In this document: piece after piece, positions 23,721 through 34,654 of the stretch | How the letters are laid out: each line of letters begins with the position of its first letter | Numbering within the stretch: the first letter of the stretch is position 1 | Assembly: GCA_000827325.1 (NCBI GenBank) | Contig: KN832890.1 | Coordinates: 368,937 to 432,936, forward strand | Length of the DNA stretch: 64,000 bases | Direction of reading: 5' to 3' | Origin: Oidiodendron maius Zn | Lineage: Eukaryota; Ascomycota; Leotiomycetes; Myxotrichaceae | The notes under the pieces: model-generated | What the model saw: the letters and a program-made list of their open reading frames with translations, nothing else | Databases searched by the model: none | Told to the model about the DNA's origin: nothing | Translations under genes and position numbers: made by a program

Positions 23721-24824
23721 ATGTCGAACCTTACATCAATCTACGGCGGTAACGAGACGCTCATTCTCAATCCTGAACTCTGTACTCTCCAAACCTGCGA
23801 TCTCAGCCTCGGCCAGCTCACGTATCTGCCCAGTGTATGGGGCAATGCAGTCTTTGTCGGGGTCTTCGGTCTGTTTCTACCAGTTCAAATCTTTCTGGGA
23901 GTCAAATACAAGACTTGGGGATTTATGGTTGGACTGTTACTCGGCATCACATTAGAGGTGGCTGGATATGTCGCACGGATACTGCTCCACTACTCGATTT
24001 TCGACAAGGACGATTTCATTCTTTACCTCATCTTTCTTACTATTGCACCCGCTTTCATTTCTGCAGGAATATATATTTGCCTTTCACGAATAATCATGCT
24101 GTATGCACCAAATCTGTCAAGATTTCGACCTAGGACCTACACCGTCGCGTTTTGTTCTTCAGATTTGGTCAGCTTGATTCTACAAGGTGCCGGAGGTGCA
24201 ATTGCGTCAACAGCAAATACACAAGACGATGTAAGCATGCCCTTCCAACTTTAGAGACTGAAGCTGATAAATTAAGGTTGACACTGGGACGGACATAATG
24301 ATTGCAGGGTTGGTCTTTCAAGTGGTATCACTAGGAGTCTTCGTTATTCTCTGCGCCGATTTTGCGTGGCGTCTTCGTCATAATCGCAACATGTGGAACA
24401 CGAAAAACGCATATATTTACGAGTCGTGGCTTTTCAGGTCCTTCCTATTCTGTCAGTTCTAACTTCACGATTCGGAAATTAAAGACTAACAGAATGAATA
24501 GCGCTAGGACTGGCCACAATCGCGATCATCACTCGAAGTATATTTCGCGCTATCGAACTCTCCAATGGATTCAGTGGCTCCCTTGCCAACAATGAGGTCT
24601 TATACATGATTCTTGAACCGCCGATGATCTCACTCGCTGTTATAGCTCTTTCCCTGTGTCATCCTGGGGTCTGCTTCCAAGGAAGTTGGTCCAGTGCGAA
24701 GGCGGCTTACAAAGACGCAAGAGAGAGGCTGCATTCGCAAGACTGCAATAATAAAGATATAGTGGATACATTGAATGCTAGTGAGAGTGGCCTGGAGTTG
24801 GAAACAATGTCGGAAAATGTATAA
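23721..24824 (+). CDS. RTA1-like membrane protein (Rsb1-type lipid exporter family)
   Basis: Three exons: 23721-24230, 24277-24451 and 24502-24824 (introns 46 and 50 nt), giving 335 aa. Seven predicted membrane segments. Family hallmarks include GYVARILLHY, the APAFISAGIY segment and, after joining exons 2 and 3, RSIFRAIELSNGFSG and the YMILEPPMISL segment. The RTA1 family includes yeast Rsb1, which exports sphingoid long-chain bases, and Rta1, linked to 7-aminocholesterol resistance. Lying between a sphingoid-phosphate lyase and a sphingoid kinase/reductase pair, an Rsb1-like role is the natural guess. The gene faces the Zn2Cys6 gene tail to tail. Confidence 0.87.
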
Positions 24825-25756
24825 TGTGGCAGTGGCCTCATATTCGGAAGGCGTGGAGTTGGAATCAGCGTTATTCGAATGATAGATCAGGAGTTTCGGA
24901 CGCTTAGATTTATTTATAGATATAGAGGGGCGTCCTGTACCTGCACACATCTTCTAGCATTTAGCTGTACTCTAGCCAATACACTTAGTTTTCATCTTGA
25001 TATTCGACCACGGCCTTGCTTACTATTGACCTCTTAGGTATCAAGATCAGATTGAAATATTCAATATGCCATAAACACCAAGGCGGGAATACCGCTGCTA
25101 CCAAATTTTCACCGTGGGACCTCTGCAATCAAGTGTAAAATAACATACGGTAGTTTTGAAGTAATTACTATCAAGTCAGGCACAGTACCGGTCAGAGATG
25201 TCTCGCAGCACACTAAGTTAGCAACCGTTTGAAGTGACATATAGTAACATCAAGACCCCTTTGCTTGTTGAAGGATGGGATTGAAACCATTATCTTGTTG
25301 CATTTTAGCTTTATTAGAAAATATGGTTGCTGTAGTGGTTGTTAATATACCAAGGGCTACAGGTGGTCTATGCGCCATATCTATGTGGGCAACAGGTAGG
25401 GATGCAGACTTGATATCGATAATTGGGGTGAGGGCTAAGGAGGGGGGACAACGCTATCTTGGAAACTTGTGTGCTTTGACACTACGTATTGTCACTCTAC
25501 GCTCATTTAGAATTGGCTATGTGCAAATGTCATCGCAGGTCTAACCGCGGCATGATTTTACCATGTGAACATGTAGCTTCGCTGGTGTCGCCACAAGGTT
25601 CCGACAAAAAGCTATATTTGCCATCTGTATAATTAGCAAACGCCCTTTCTAAATCTACCTTTAATCATGCTCTATTTAGAATATCCCACATATCATTTGC
25701 CGGCTAGAGACAGCTACACTCATTCACAAGGGTCCATATTGAGTCTCGAATGTGCA
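24825..25756. other. intergenic between convergent RTA1 and Zn2Cys6 genes
   Basis: No gene supported. Open frames at 24630-24950 and 25275-25544 are antisense or domainless. Confidence 0.45.
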
Positions 25757-27984
25757 TCAATTGTGTCTCGTAGGGTAGTTTGTGCCAGCGTCAAAATCAT
25801 GCCCAGGAAGAATTTGGAAGGAGCCAAAAGAGTCTGTTTCTTCGCGCTGGTCATGCCACAACATGGGCTGGTCGAAGCCGAAAGCGGCAAAGTTGACTTC
25901 CTCCGTCGAGGATAATTGGCTGATATTGTTTAGGGAGGCAGTGGTTGTATCGACAAAGGCGTTATATTCGAAAGGACTGCTGCTCTGATAGGTGGGTATA
26001 TTAGGAAGTCCTAGAATCTCTTGTTGCGGTGGGCTCTGAGTTGACGAATCTCGCGAGCCAACAACGTCGCCGGCAGTATGCTAATAGTCGATGTTAGTAT
26101 TCTGGTTATTACTACAGACATGTGGGTGGGAAGGTCTGGAGAAGCGTCATACAGTGTTGGAATATTCAGGCGAAGGGAAGACATCTACGCCGACATCAAG
26201 CAATGGGTACTCGATTAGAAAGTCATGTAGAAGAGACCCAGTGATGACGTCTTCAGACTGGCTGCGAGTCATGAAATCCATTAGGAACTTCATCGGCAAT
26301 GCGAATTTAGGGACGGATTCAATTGTCCAAAGTTCGGCATATGTAAGCATGGCGTTATAGAGACAAAATGGAGTGAACGGATGGAGCCGCTTGTTGTCGA
26401 ATGTTAGCGAGTTATGCAGACAAATTTGTGCTAGAAGATTAAGGAGGTCCTCTTACGCTGCATATATTTCGCTCGATGGCCAATTTCAGGAGTTCACATA
26501 TAGTGGATGCTGCCTCGATGCAGTGCTTCCTACTTTCGAGAATAAAGGTCTTGGCGGTTGTTGTCGTATTGCTAGGGCCGACATACTTTCGCGCTATTCG
26601 TTGAATACATATGGTTGCACAAGCAGCACCCATATTAATGTACAGAAGTTGAGGATTGACATTGTCGGGAGTCGCAGCTAGGTAACTGGGCACACAAAAT
26701 GTAGCCTCGAGAGCCTCTTCGAACAGCTTATTCCTTAACCACTTATCTCCGCAAAGATATCTTTCGAAGTCATGCGGGCCAGCTCGACGTAAGCATTCTA
26801 CTCTGGAGGCACATAAATGACACACCACCACCATTGCCGTGAAGGGAGATAACGTGTGACTTTTCTCGAGGTTTAGGGCATCAGTAAGATGCACTGTCTG
26901 CTCTTCTCTCGAGGACTGGTATGCTTCTTCTGAGGCAGGTATGTGAACTCGTATCTAGCAGGGAGTTAGCATACTTATGACATCCGGAGCGGCACAACGT
27001 CTAGAAACGAACATCTCTGTCATCAATCAAGGTTGGCAAGCCTTCAGAAATACAAAGATATCTATCCATGCAGAACACCTGCCAGAAAATCCTCCTCTTC
27101 TCTTCACGTTCTGTCCAATTGTAGGAAGCAGTGGACGAATCTGGACTTGCAACACCGTGGTCTCTGTCTATATCCTGTAAATTCATCATTTGAATTAGTC
27201 GGACGGCATAGCCGGTACTCATACAAGACTTGGCATAATAGCCAAGCTTCATTTCGCACATAGCCATGATAGTCCAGGCCTGCGCATAGGCCACAGGTAT
27301 TACATTTCTCTTCCGAGTAGCAGAATCTTCGGACCGCAAATGTTTGCGCGCCTGTTGGTATAGACGCCTGCTTTGGTTGGAGTACGTCTTTGAAGCCGAT
27401 GCTGCTATGGCCCAGATCGCATATCGCAAATAGAGTGGGCTCTGTGACTCTGTCTCTTGCTTCTTGTATCGCGCTCGATGAAGGAGGGGTATTGATGGAT
27501 GGACAACTGTGAAGTACAAGTCTTCCCTGTCCCATGTATTAGCAAGATGATGAGCTGGATATGTCTCGATTTCAGATCGTACAGCTCTTCAATAGCTCGT
27601 AGTCCTAGGGCAAATTCTATGTCGTCATCGTCTGGTAAGGTACGGTTTTTGTTCGAGCGCCTCGATGAAAATCCATCCCCAGCATCTTCCTCTCTAGCGC
27701 GACCTGTTTGTAGCAGAACTTCGACTCGCTCTAGGTAAAAAAACACCAGTTAGAACCGTATAGGATTGAAGAAGATGGAACATACGCAAACGATCTTCTA
27801 GGCTTTGAACGTGTGTTGGCTTAGCGCGTGGACGCGATTGCAGTGACCTCTGCAGGGTATATAGGCATTCTCGTCCTAACCTCTGACAAGAGCTGCATTT
27901 AGGGACCTGTTTGTCGCACCGCAGTTTCCGTACTCTGCAGAAGGCACAAGCCCGCCGTCTGGTGTCAGCAGGTTCGGTCGCCAT
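25757..27984 (-). CDS. Zn2Cys6 transcription factor with fungal_trans domain
   Basis: Six exons: 27984-27786, 27730-27583, 27526-27013, 26954-26457, 26389-26153 and 26080-25757 (introns 55, 56, 58, 67 and 72 nt), giving 639 aa. The binuclear cluster CAFCRVRKLRCDKQVPKC continues to SSCQRLGREC, in C-x2-C-x6-C-x6-C-x2-C-x6-C spacing, close to the N-terminus. The fungal-specific middle homology domain starts at EDLYFTVVHPSIPLLHR and includes RRIFWQVFCMDRYL. The last exon is low-complexity and acidic, possibly an activation region. The frame is open up to 28143, so 53 more residues are possible; MATEPADTRRR at 27984 suits the family. It is the only regulator in the 15.5-35.7 kb run and is the candidate reader of the CGGAGACGG elements, which is inference. 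Confidence 0.88.
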
Positions 27985-28423
27985 CGTGTTGTCGAGCAGG
28001 CGGATGTCGTCAGTTGGCAATGCAGATAGGAATGCGTTTGAAAGCTTAGCATGTACTTGGACAGAAGCTACATCTTCAGCTGTAGTGGCAGTGCAGAGCA
28101 GAGCTATAATCGCGGGATCAGAGGGGTAAATCGAGGCTGCCAAGTTAAGGGTGACGTTTACTGTACTAGATGAGTTTTAGCGGCATTGCGATCCCGACAA
28201 TACGGACTGCCGAGGCAGCGGGAAGCGTGTCGTGATATATCCACACAGCCATTTTATCCACTACTCTTTAAACCCAATTAGGGGATTAAAGTGCTGAGAC
28301 TTAGTTGTGGTAGGAAGCTCACTTAAAAAAAAAGGAACCTTTGCTTGTTTACACCAGAATATAGGCCGTACGGTCACTATATTATCGTCAGAGTCGGGTT
28401 CCCGCAACAATTTGCAAAGAGAC

Positions 28424-29445
28424 TCATTCTGAAGACAAAGCAGCTTTTACTACAGAAAGTGGCACAGCCTTCACAAAAAGTTCAGCCTTTCTTTCGGAAT
28501 CATGGTGTCTATCCGATCTTTCTAGGACATACACCTCTTGTACTCCGATTGTCTCCAAAAAGTGTACCACCCGCTCATAGTTTGTAGCAATATGAACAGT
28601 TGAATGACTGTCGTCAGAAAGAGTGAATCTGCCGCCTAATTGAATGACCTCCTATGAATTGGGTCAGAGGGTTGGAATTCGACGCTGGTGTGAAACTTGC
28701 CTCGCAGATTATTCTTCCAGGGTATGGCTCTGGTAGGCCCTTTCTTAGACCACTAGAATTGACCTCGAGCAATCCTCCATATTCCACAATGAATTGCAAA
28801 TTTCTCTGTATCTTTTTCCAGACTTTCCCATACTCTTTTGGACTGCGTCCTGGATCTGCGTTTAACAGCTTGATGAGGTCAAAGTGACCCACCACTCGAG
28901 GCTTTAGCTCAACCAGCATCTCGAGCTGCAGATCATAATAGTCGGCATAAATTCCCTGCGTCGTACCGCCCGATAGTCGTATAGCTTGATTATAGAGCTG
29001 CGCATTATGATCGATAGGGACACCATGTACGTGATGGACGGAGCCAATGAAAAAGTCGACGGCGGGATCATGAGCCAAAGACTTGATTGTGCTTCCATAT
29101 TGCCTTGTAATCCACTCGCCTTCAAAGCCAATGATGATTTTAATTTCTTTCTGATATCTTTCACGGAGACGTAGCACTTCTTGAAGGTAAGCTTTGTGGC
29201 GAGGAATGAATTCTGAGATCGAGACTCCTTCTGCGACCTATGGACTTATCAAAAATTGACATGAGAAAGAAGACGATACAAACCTCTTCGGGATATAAGT
29301 CGCTGACATTAATTCGAGGCATATGTTCCGTTAAGGCAAGGTGTGTCATGTTCCGTTTGATTGCCTGTTGAACCATCTCTTCCAGTGTCCCTCGGGCATG
29401 GCTTGGGCAAAATTGTCCAGAGTGGCTGTGCATAGAGAACGCCAT
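28424..29445 (-). CDS. histidinol-phosphatase-like PHP-domain protein
   Basis: Three exons: 29445-29284, 29237-28701 and 28651-28424, giving 308 aa. SMHSHSGQFCPSHA is the first PHP metal-binding motif; LTEHMPR, IGSVHHVHGVPID and TLSDDSHS follow. These match His2-type histidinol-phosphate phosphatases, which form histidinol in histidine synthesis. The second intron (49 nt) is a classic GC-AG intron (GAG then GCAAGT); removing it joins GRIICE to EVIQLGGRFTL. The first donor is GTTTGT. In the middle of a sphingoid-base gene run it may be a bystander. A phosphatase of another phosphomonoester cannot be excluded. Confidence 0.87.
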
Positions 29446-30006
29446 TAGCGGAGAACTCTACCTCGTAATCCAAACTTGTCAGTTTTTGTGATAGAGATTG
29501 CTCTTCAAATCGCACCCCTCTACTCACAACAGCTTGAACTTATAGGCGAAATGGGTCATTTGAGGTTCGACTTGATTAAAGTGGATACAAGAAGCTGTGG
29601 ACCACGCCGGAAACTCCAATCCCCGTTAGCGATTTCACAACGTGATAACTTCATTCATATCAATTGCGAGCAGGATAGGCTCCTAGGGTCGATCCTTGCA
29701 GCTGTCTTTGATGTTAATAGGGCAATTATGGAAGCGGGGGCTCGAACACAAAGCGGGCGCGGGGTCCGCCTTTTGCCGCGGTGTCGTGCTTGGACGAGGG
29801 GCAATCAAAAATATTGTGGATGGGTTCCATGTTACCTAGGAGACTGAGCAGTACCATAACTTTGGACAAAGTCAGAACTCTTTACATCAATCTCAATTGC
29901 GCCGATGGTAAGTTTTATTGCTAGGATTGGACTAATATCTAGTGTATCTATACATTATATAAGAGAAGGCAACTTTCACTTCGACCAAGTAATAATTGAA
30001 CTAGAA
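29446..30006. other. intergenic upstream of the PHP-domain gene
   Basis: The plus-strand frame at 29476-29847 has no domain. No CGGAGACGG element was seen here. Confidence 0.45.
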
Positions 30007-31214
30007 CTACACTTCTGAAAATGGCCCGGAATTCAAAGGCCCATGATGCTCGCGTCCATACTTGCGAGTTTTCCTGTCAAAGTCCCGTCGAACAAATGGC
30101 CACACAAGAAATACAGCTAGTGCCAAGAGGAGGTCTAGAATTACATTATCCCTAGGACTCGGCCCCCGCATATTGTTTAGAATCAACGCCGACTCCCAGT
30201 CTGATGTGATTGAGAAGTGGCCTCTGTCAAGGCCCAGGAGAATCTTCTTAGCTATGGTTAATGATGTTTGAGTTTTTGCAATTATCTCGCTGTCACTGAA
30301 ATTACTCCCTTCCATCATTTTCGTCAATTCGGGCTTCGTAGTTTGCTCTGCCAGGAAAGATTCTGTGATGAAAGTCCCAGGATAGGCAGCATGAACTTGG
30401 TACATGTCTTTCCCACCATATAATAAAATTTCTTGGCGGAGAGTATCGGCAAAAGCTCTAACTGCTGCCTTCGGTGGGGTGTATGCGATATAGCCAGGCA
30501 GGCCGACAAAAGCCGCTGAAGAGGCAACAAAAACGACATGTCTTGTTCGCTTGGGTTGTGGATTTTGAATCCACATTTGGAGGCACACCTGGGTAATAAA
30601 AACTGCTGAGTAGTAATTGGACTCCAAGCAGGAGGTAAGACCTTTCGGACCCAGTTCAGCAAGAAACCCAATCTGTGATGGATTGGAGCCTCCTGCAACA
30701 CAGAAAACGAGGTCTGGAACCGTGCCATACTCATTCAGTGCCTTCTTAACCTGGTAATATGTTACTATATGCAAATAGGAGGTCTTTAACTGAAAGACTT
30801 GATTAACACCTCGTATACCTACAGCTACAGGATCAGTTAGGTCTGCTGCTATCGTATCTACAACCTGCGTGCTTGATTTTCGATGGGCAGATACCTCTTC
30901 CTTTGCAGATTCTAAGGTATCCTTGCCTCGAGCAAGCAAAAGAACATGAGCACCTAGCTAGTTAGCATTACGGTGCCGCCTTTGACTGTACCTGGAGCAT
31001 ACCTCGTTTGGCGAGTTCTATTGCCAGACTCTTTCCTAACCCCCTAGATCCGCCGGCGATGACAGCAAGCTGGAGATAATTTAGATTCAGGCAGCTGTGA
31101 GAAGGTGGTGGTGGTGGGTCCTCGGGGGCAGAGATATGGGGGAGTATGGGGAGAGTGAGAGGGGGTGGGCCGATTGGTAGCACTGACCAGATTCTCTGCT
31201 TTGAATTTGGTCAT
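30007..31214 (-). CDS. TSC10: 3-ketodihydrosphingosine reductase-like SDR
   Basis: Four exons: 31214-31188, 31069-31003, 30953-30823 and 30750-30007, giving 322 aa. The first exon is only nine codons. The third intron (72 nt) keeps the frame and would add 24 residues in the middle of the Rossmann fold if retained. AGGSRGLGKSLA binds NADPH. The catalytic set is the SS of VASSAAF with Y and K of YTPPK. A C-terminal membrane segment (LLLALAVFLVWPF) ends in a basic tail, as in Tsc10/KsrA. The enzyme reduces 3-ketodihydrosphingosine to dihydrosphingosine at the ER. It is divergent from the long-chain-base kinase, with a CGGAGACGG element about 200 nt upstream of this start. Confidence 0.85.
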
Positions 31215-31995
31215 CGTTTGGATATGGATCAATCGGACGATGCTCAGGTGTGTTTTGAATGCATAGAGCTCGCAAATTGGCAAAGCCCTCGCATAATGTG
31301 AGTCGTCAAGACAGGAGTATCCTGCTGTAATACACCGTCTAAATAGAAGGTTGTTGCGACCAAATCTGGTATTACTTTTGAGATGGCTGGTCTTGGCGGA
31401 CGCGGATTTTGTTCATCCGTCTCCGTGCCGGCGTCCATACCCTCCACACAGTAGTTTGAGCCACCGTTCGCGCCCGATCAGTCCGGTAAGCAACGCGTCA
31501 GCCAGACAAACCTTCTCCGTTTTACCTATTATCGAATCCTAGTCCGATATACTCCGGGGTCATCGGGTTCCTGGATCTTCATGGGCCGGGAGAGGCGCGA
31601 CAATATAATAGGCATGTGATCCCCATCAATCATGCGGGAAAATGTTATTACATATCATACGAACGTAAATTGCGAATGTCTTGAGGTACTGAAGCTCGTC
31701 ACCTTTACCAACGATGATCTGGAATCTGCAACAGTCACCCAAGTGTGAATAGAAATGGACCTCGCAGCGAAAGCACGGAATGGCATTCAACAAGCGGATG
31801 GTAAAAGGCATCATTCCAATGGGATCGGAATTGGAACTAACTTTAAAGCAGGCAACCTTCTGCAAATTGGCACTAGCTCGTGGCTCGTTATATCGTCCAG
31901 TGAATTACTCGTTTGTGGTTAGTCAATCATCTCTCATTCGGGCACATGGAGCCTAGAATTGACATCGTACGCAGTCGATAAGTCTGAGAATCGCG
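31215..31995. other. divergent promoter region, KDS reductase and LCB kinase
   Basis: 780 nt between two divergent sphingoid-base genes, containing one CGGAGACGG element. Open frames here carry no domain. Confidence 0.5.
31416..31425 (-). promoter_or_regulatory. CGGAGACGG-type element, site 5
   Basis: TCCGTCTCCG on the plus strand, about 200 nt from the reductase start and 570 nt from the kinase start. Confidence 0.45.
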
Positions 31996-33493
31996 ATGGG
32001 AGAAAGTTCTGCATTAATGGGAACAGAAGTACACATCAAACCCTTTGCGCATTGTGGATTTGCTGATAGAGAGTGATAGAAACCACTGGAAGTTGGAGCA
32101 TTCCCTTTTACAACATTCTCTGGGCCGAGCTACTTCAATCTGAACTGATCATCCAATACGCAGCTCCTTCAGGTCAGGATGTGACGGCCAATGTACTAAA
32201 GTTTTCGGTTCAACCCAATTGCCAGTCAGTTAAAGAATGGATAACGAAATTGTTGGACTGTTCGTACCGGGATTCACAACCAAGAAAACGTGCGAAAATA
32301 CTGGTAAACCCACATAGCGGACGAAAAAAGGCAAGAGGCATGTTTTCGAAGTTTATTGAGCCACTCTTGAGAGCTGCAGGATGCATTATCGATATGGTTG
32401 AGACGACGCACGCTGGAGAGGGTATTAGCATAGCAGAGAAGCTCGACATTGATGCATTCGACACGATCATTGTCTGCTCTGGTGATGGACTAGCTCACGA
32501 GGTCTTTAACGGATTTGGGAAACGCCCGGATGCAAATAGGGCTCTGAAAAAGATTGCTGTTGCTCATATCCCATGCGGAAGTGGAAATGGGTTGAGTCGC
32601 AATTTAAACCATACGGGTAACGTCAGCAAAGCTACTCTTGCCATCATAAAAGGCGTTCGAAAGCCGATGGATCTAGTTCTAGTCACGCAAGGAGATAGAA
32701 TAACGCTCAGTTATTTATCTCAAGCAACTGGCATGGCCGCAGAGAGTGATCTGGCGACCGAATACTTGAGATGGATGGGCGAAACTCGATTCGTACTCGG
32801 TTTCTTGACGAGAATTTTGGCTAAAAAAGTCTATCCCGCAGAAATATCTGTTAAAATTGCTATTGAGGGTAAAAGTCTTATTATGGAGCACTATGAGAAC
32901 GAGATAGAGAAGCAAGCCTCGGAGAACATGTGCTCGAACAGTCAGCATCCACTAGGATGCGATCTTGCCAAAGATGAACCATACCATCCTGGACTACCGC
33001 CTCTCAAATACGGAACTATTAATGATGTAGCCCCAGAAGATTGGGTGGTAGTTCCCTGCGATAATCTTGGAACTCTATACTGTGGTAATGTCAGTCAGCC
33101 AGCTTGTTCTCGGCATCTAACCCGACAGTTAGGAGATGAGCTGTGCTAACCCTTCTCCAGTTGGCATATATGAGTACAGATGCAAAATTTTTCCGTCCCG
33201 CCCTTCACAATGATGGAATGATGGACCTAATCCTTATAGATGGGAATCTGAGACGCTGCTCTGCCTTGCAACTTTTCGGTGCTATGACAGACGATACATT
33301 TTTTGACTCGCCTTTGATCCAGTACCACAAAATCCGGGCCTTCCGGTGGACTCCAAAGAATCAAGATTCAGGTTATATCAGCATAGATGGGGAAAGTGTG
33401 CCCTTTGAGCCATTTCAAGCTGAGGTTCACAAGGGGTTGGGTACGGTCATAATGATTAACAGGCAAATCCCTGGAGCTCTAACTTCCATATGA
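31996..33493 (+). CDS. sphingoid long-chain-base kinase (DAGK-catalytic domain)
   Basis: Exons 32070-33089 and 33161-33493 are clear (intron 71 nt). A short first exon, 31996-32028 with a 41-nt intron, is the best supported start and gives 461 aa; the 5' end is less certain. IPFYNILWAEL is the N-terminal motif of Lcb4/Lcb5-type kinases. KILVNPHSG, the VETTHAGEG segment, CSGDGLAHEVFNG (ATP-binding SGDG near 148-151) and PCGSGNGLSRNL define the catalytic domain. The second intron joins TLYCGN to LAYMSTDAKFF. It phosphorylates dihydrosphingosine and phytosphingosine, producing the substrate of the lyase at 19.9-21.7 kb. The family normally has about 450-690 residues, so this is a compact member. 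Confidence 0.88.
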
Positions 33494-34654
33494 TTTACAT
33501 GCAGGACATGATTGCTAGTCCTAGGTTATGCACTTGAAAAAGTTCGAGTTATATTGGAAGAAAGAACGAAAATCTTTCTTTACCTGCCTCCATATTCATC
33601 GCAGATCTTCTTCAGCCACTTGAGATTAGTCTTTGTGATCAGCAAATCGTGAGACATATCGATGAATAATAATGCGTTCCCATGTTAGCCGCATTACAAA
33701 GCTTAAGTTAAATTGCAAAGCAACCAAGTCCACCACCAGAACAGTTTGAGGGGGAAAAGGTTATGCCGATTAAACTGCTCTCGTATTATTAGCAGAGAGG
33801 AAGCTACTGTAATGGATTTTCTTCCAGCGTGTTTGATACCAGCCGACCTGAGTAAATATAAACGAGCAAACACTCAACCATAGGAGGTAATGGATGACTT
33901 TGTGGCATCTGAAGCATTGTAGATTTCGCCCTGGTGATAAATGTGAGACAGCGCCAAATCCAACAATCAACGTATGGGATGGCGTTGCAGCGAGGGCCAA
34001 GGCAACATTCCACCGGCCCTGTATAGTATACTCCGATAGGTCTATGAGTCAGTTGAGATATGTTACGTGCAAGGAGAGTCCGTGGATTCTCTAATGACGT
34101 AATCTAACTTTCTCGTCCACCAGGTCTATAACTTATGGCTAGCTAACACAAAGCAATCAATTGACCCGTGCAGCTGCAAAGGTTTACGAAGCCTCTGCTT
34201 GTTTCAGACCGTGGATGTATAGGGGCTGCCGATAGGAGTTCTGGTCCGCGGGCAGGTTACCGGAGAGGGAAGAGGATTTGGAAGGATACTGGGCTGCCGG
34301 CCTTGGCACGTTCAGGCTTGAAGGACCCCGCACAAGAAGCCGCGGTGTACTAGAGAAGACCAGTCCGTCTCCGCGCCCGCGTCCGCCAGTGATTGATATT
34401 GAGCCTCTTCTCATTGGTGACATCAATACTACTTGACAGCGGGATTCACCAGCATAATTAATTCACGTGGTGTCACACTAGCGCGAAGTTCGTAAAACGG
34501 AGACCTAGCGAATGCCCCGCTGCTGTCATTCCTTCATTCATAATCCATAGTAGAAAGGCACAAATTGAATCTCGACTTCATTGGCAAAACAATAGCAGCA
34601 CTGTCATCAATCATCTCCTGCCCCAACCTCTCTCTAATTCTCTCATCCTTCATC
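33494..34654. other. intergenic upstream of the DFR-like reductase
   Basis: Contains a GC-richer block at 34160-34400 with one CGGAGACGG element. No gene is supported; the small frames lack domains. Confidence 0.45.
34374..34384 (-). promoter_or_regulatory. CGGAGACGG-type element, site 6
   Basis: TCCGTCTCCGC on the plus strand, 270 nt upstream of the reductase ATG. It shares 11 nt with site 2. Confidence 0.4.

Noticed and set aside
29476-29847. 123-codon plus-strand frame
   Set aside because: Starts at a non-ATG codon region, has no domain and covers the promoter of the PHP gene.
30751-30822. Retention of the 72-nt in-frame segment in the ketosphinganine reductase
   Set aside because: It would insert 24 residues into the Rossmann fold, has intron signals at both ends and no counterpart in the SDR family.
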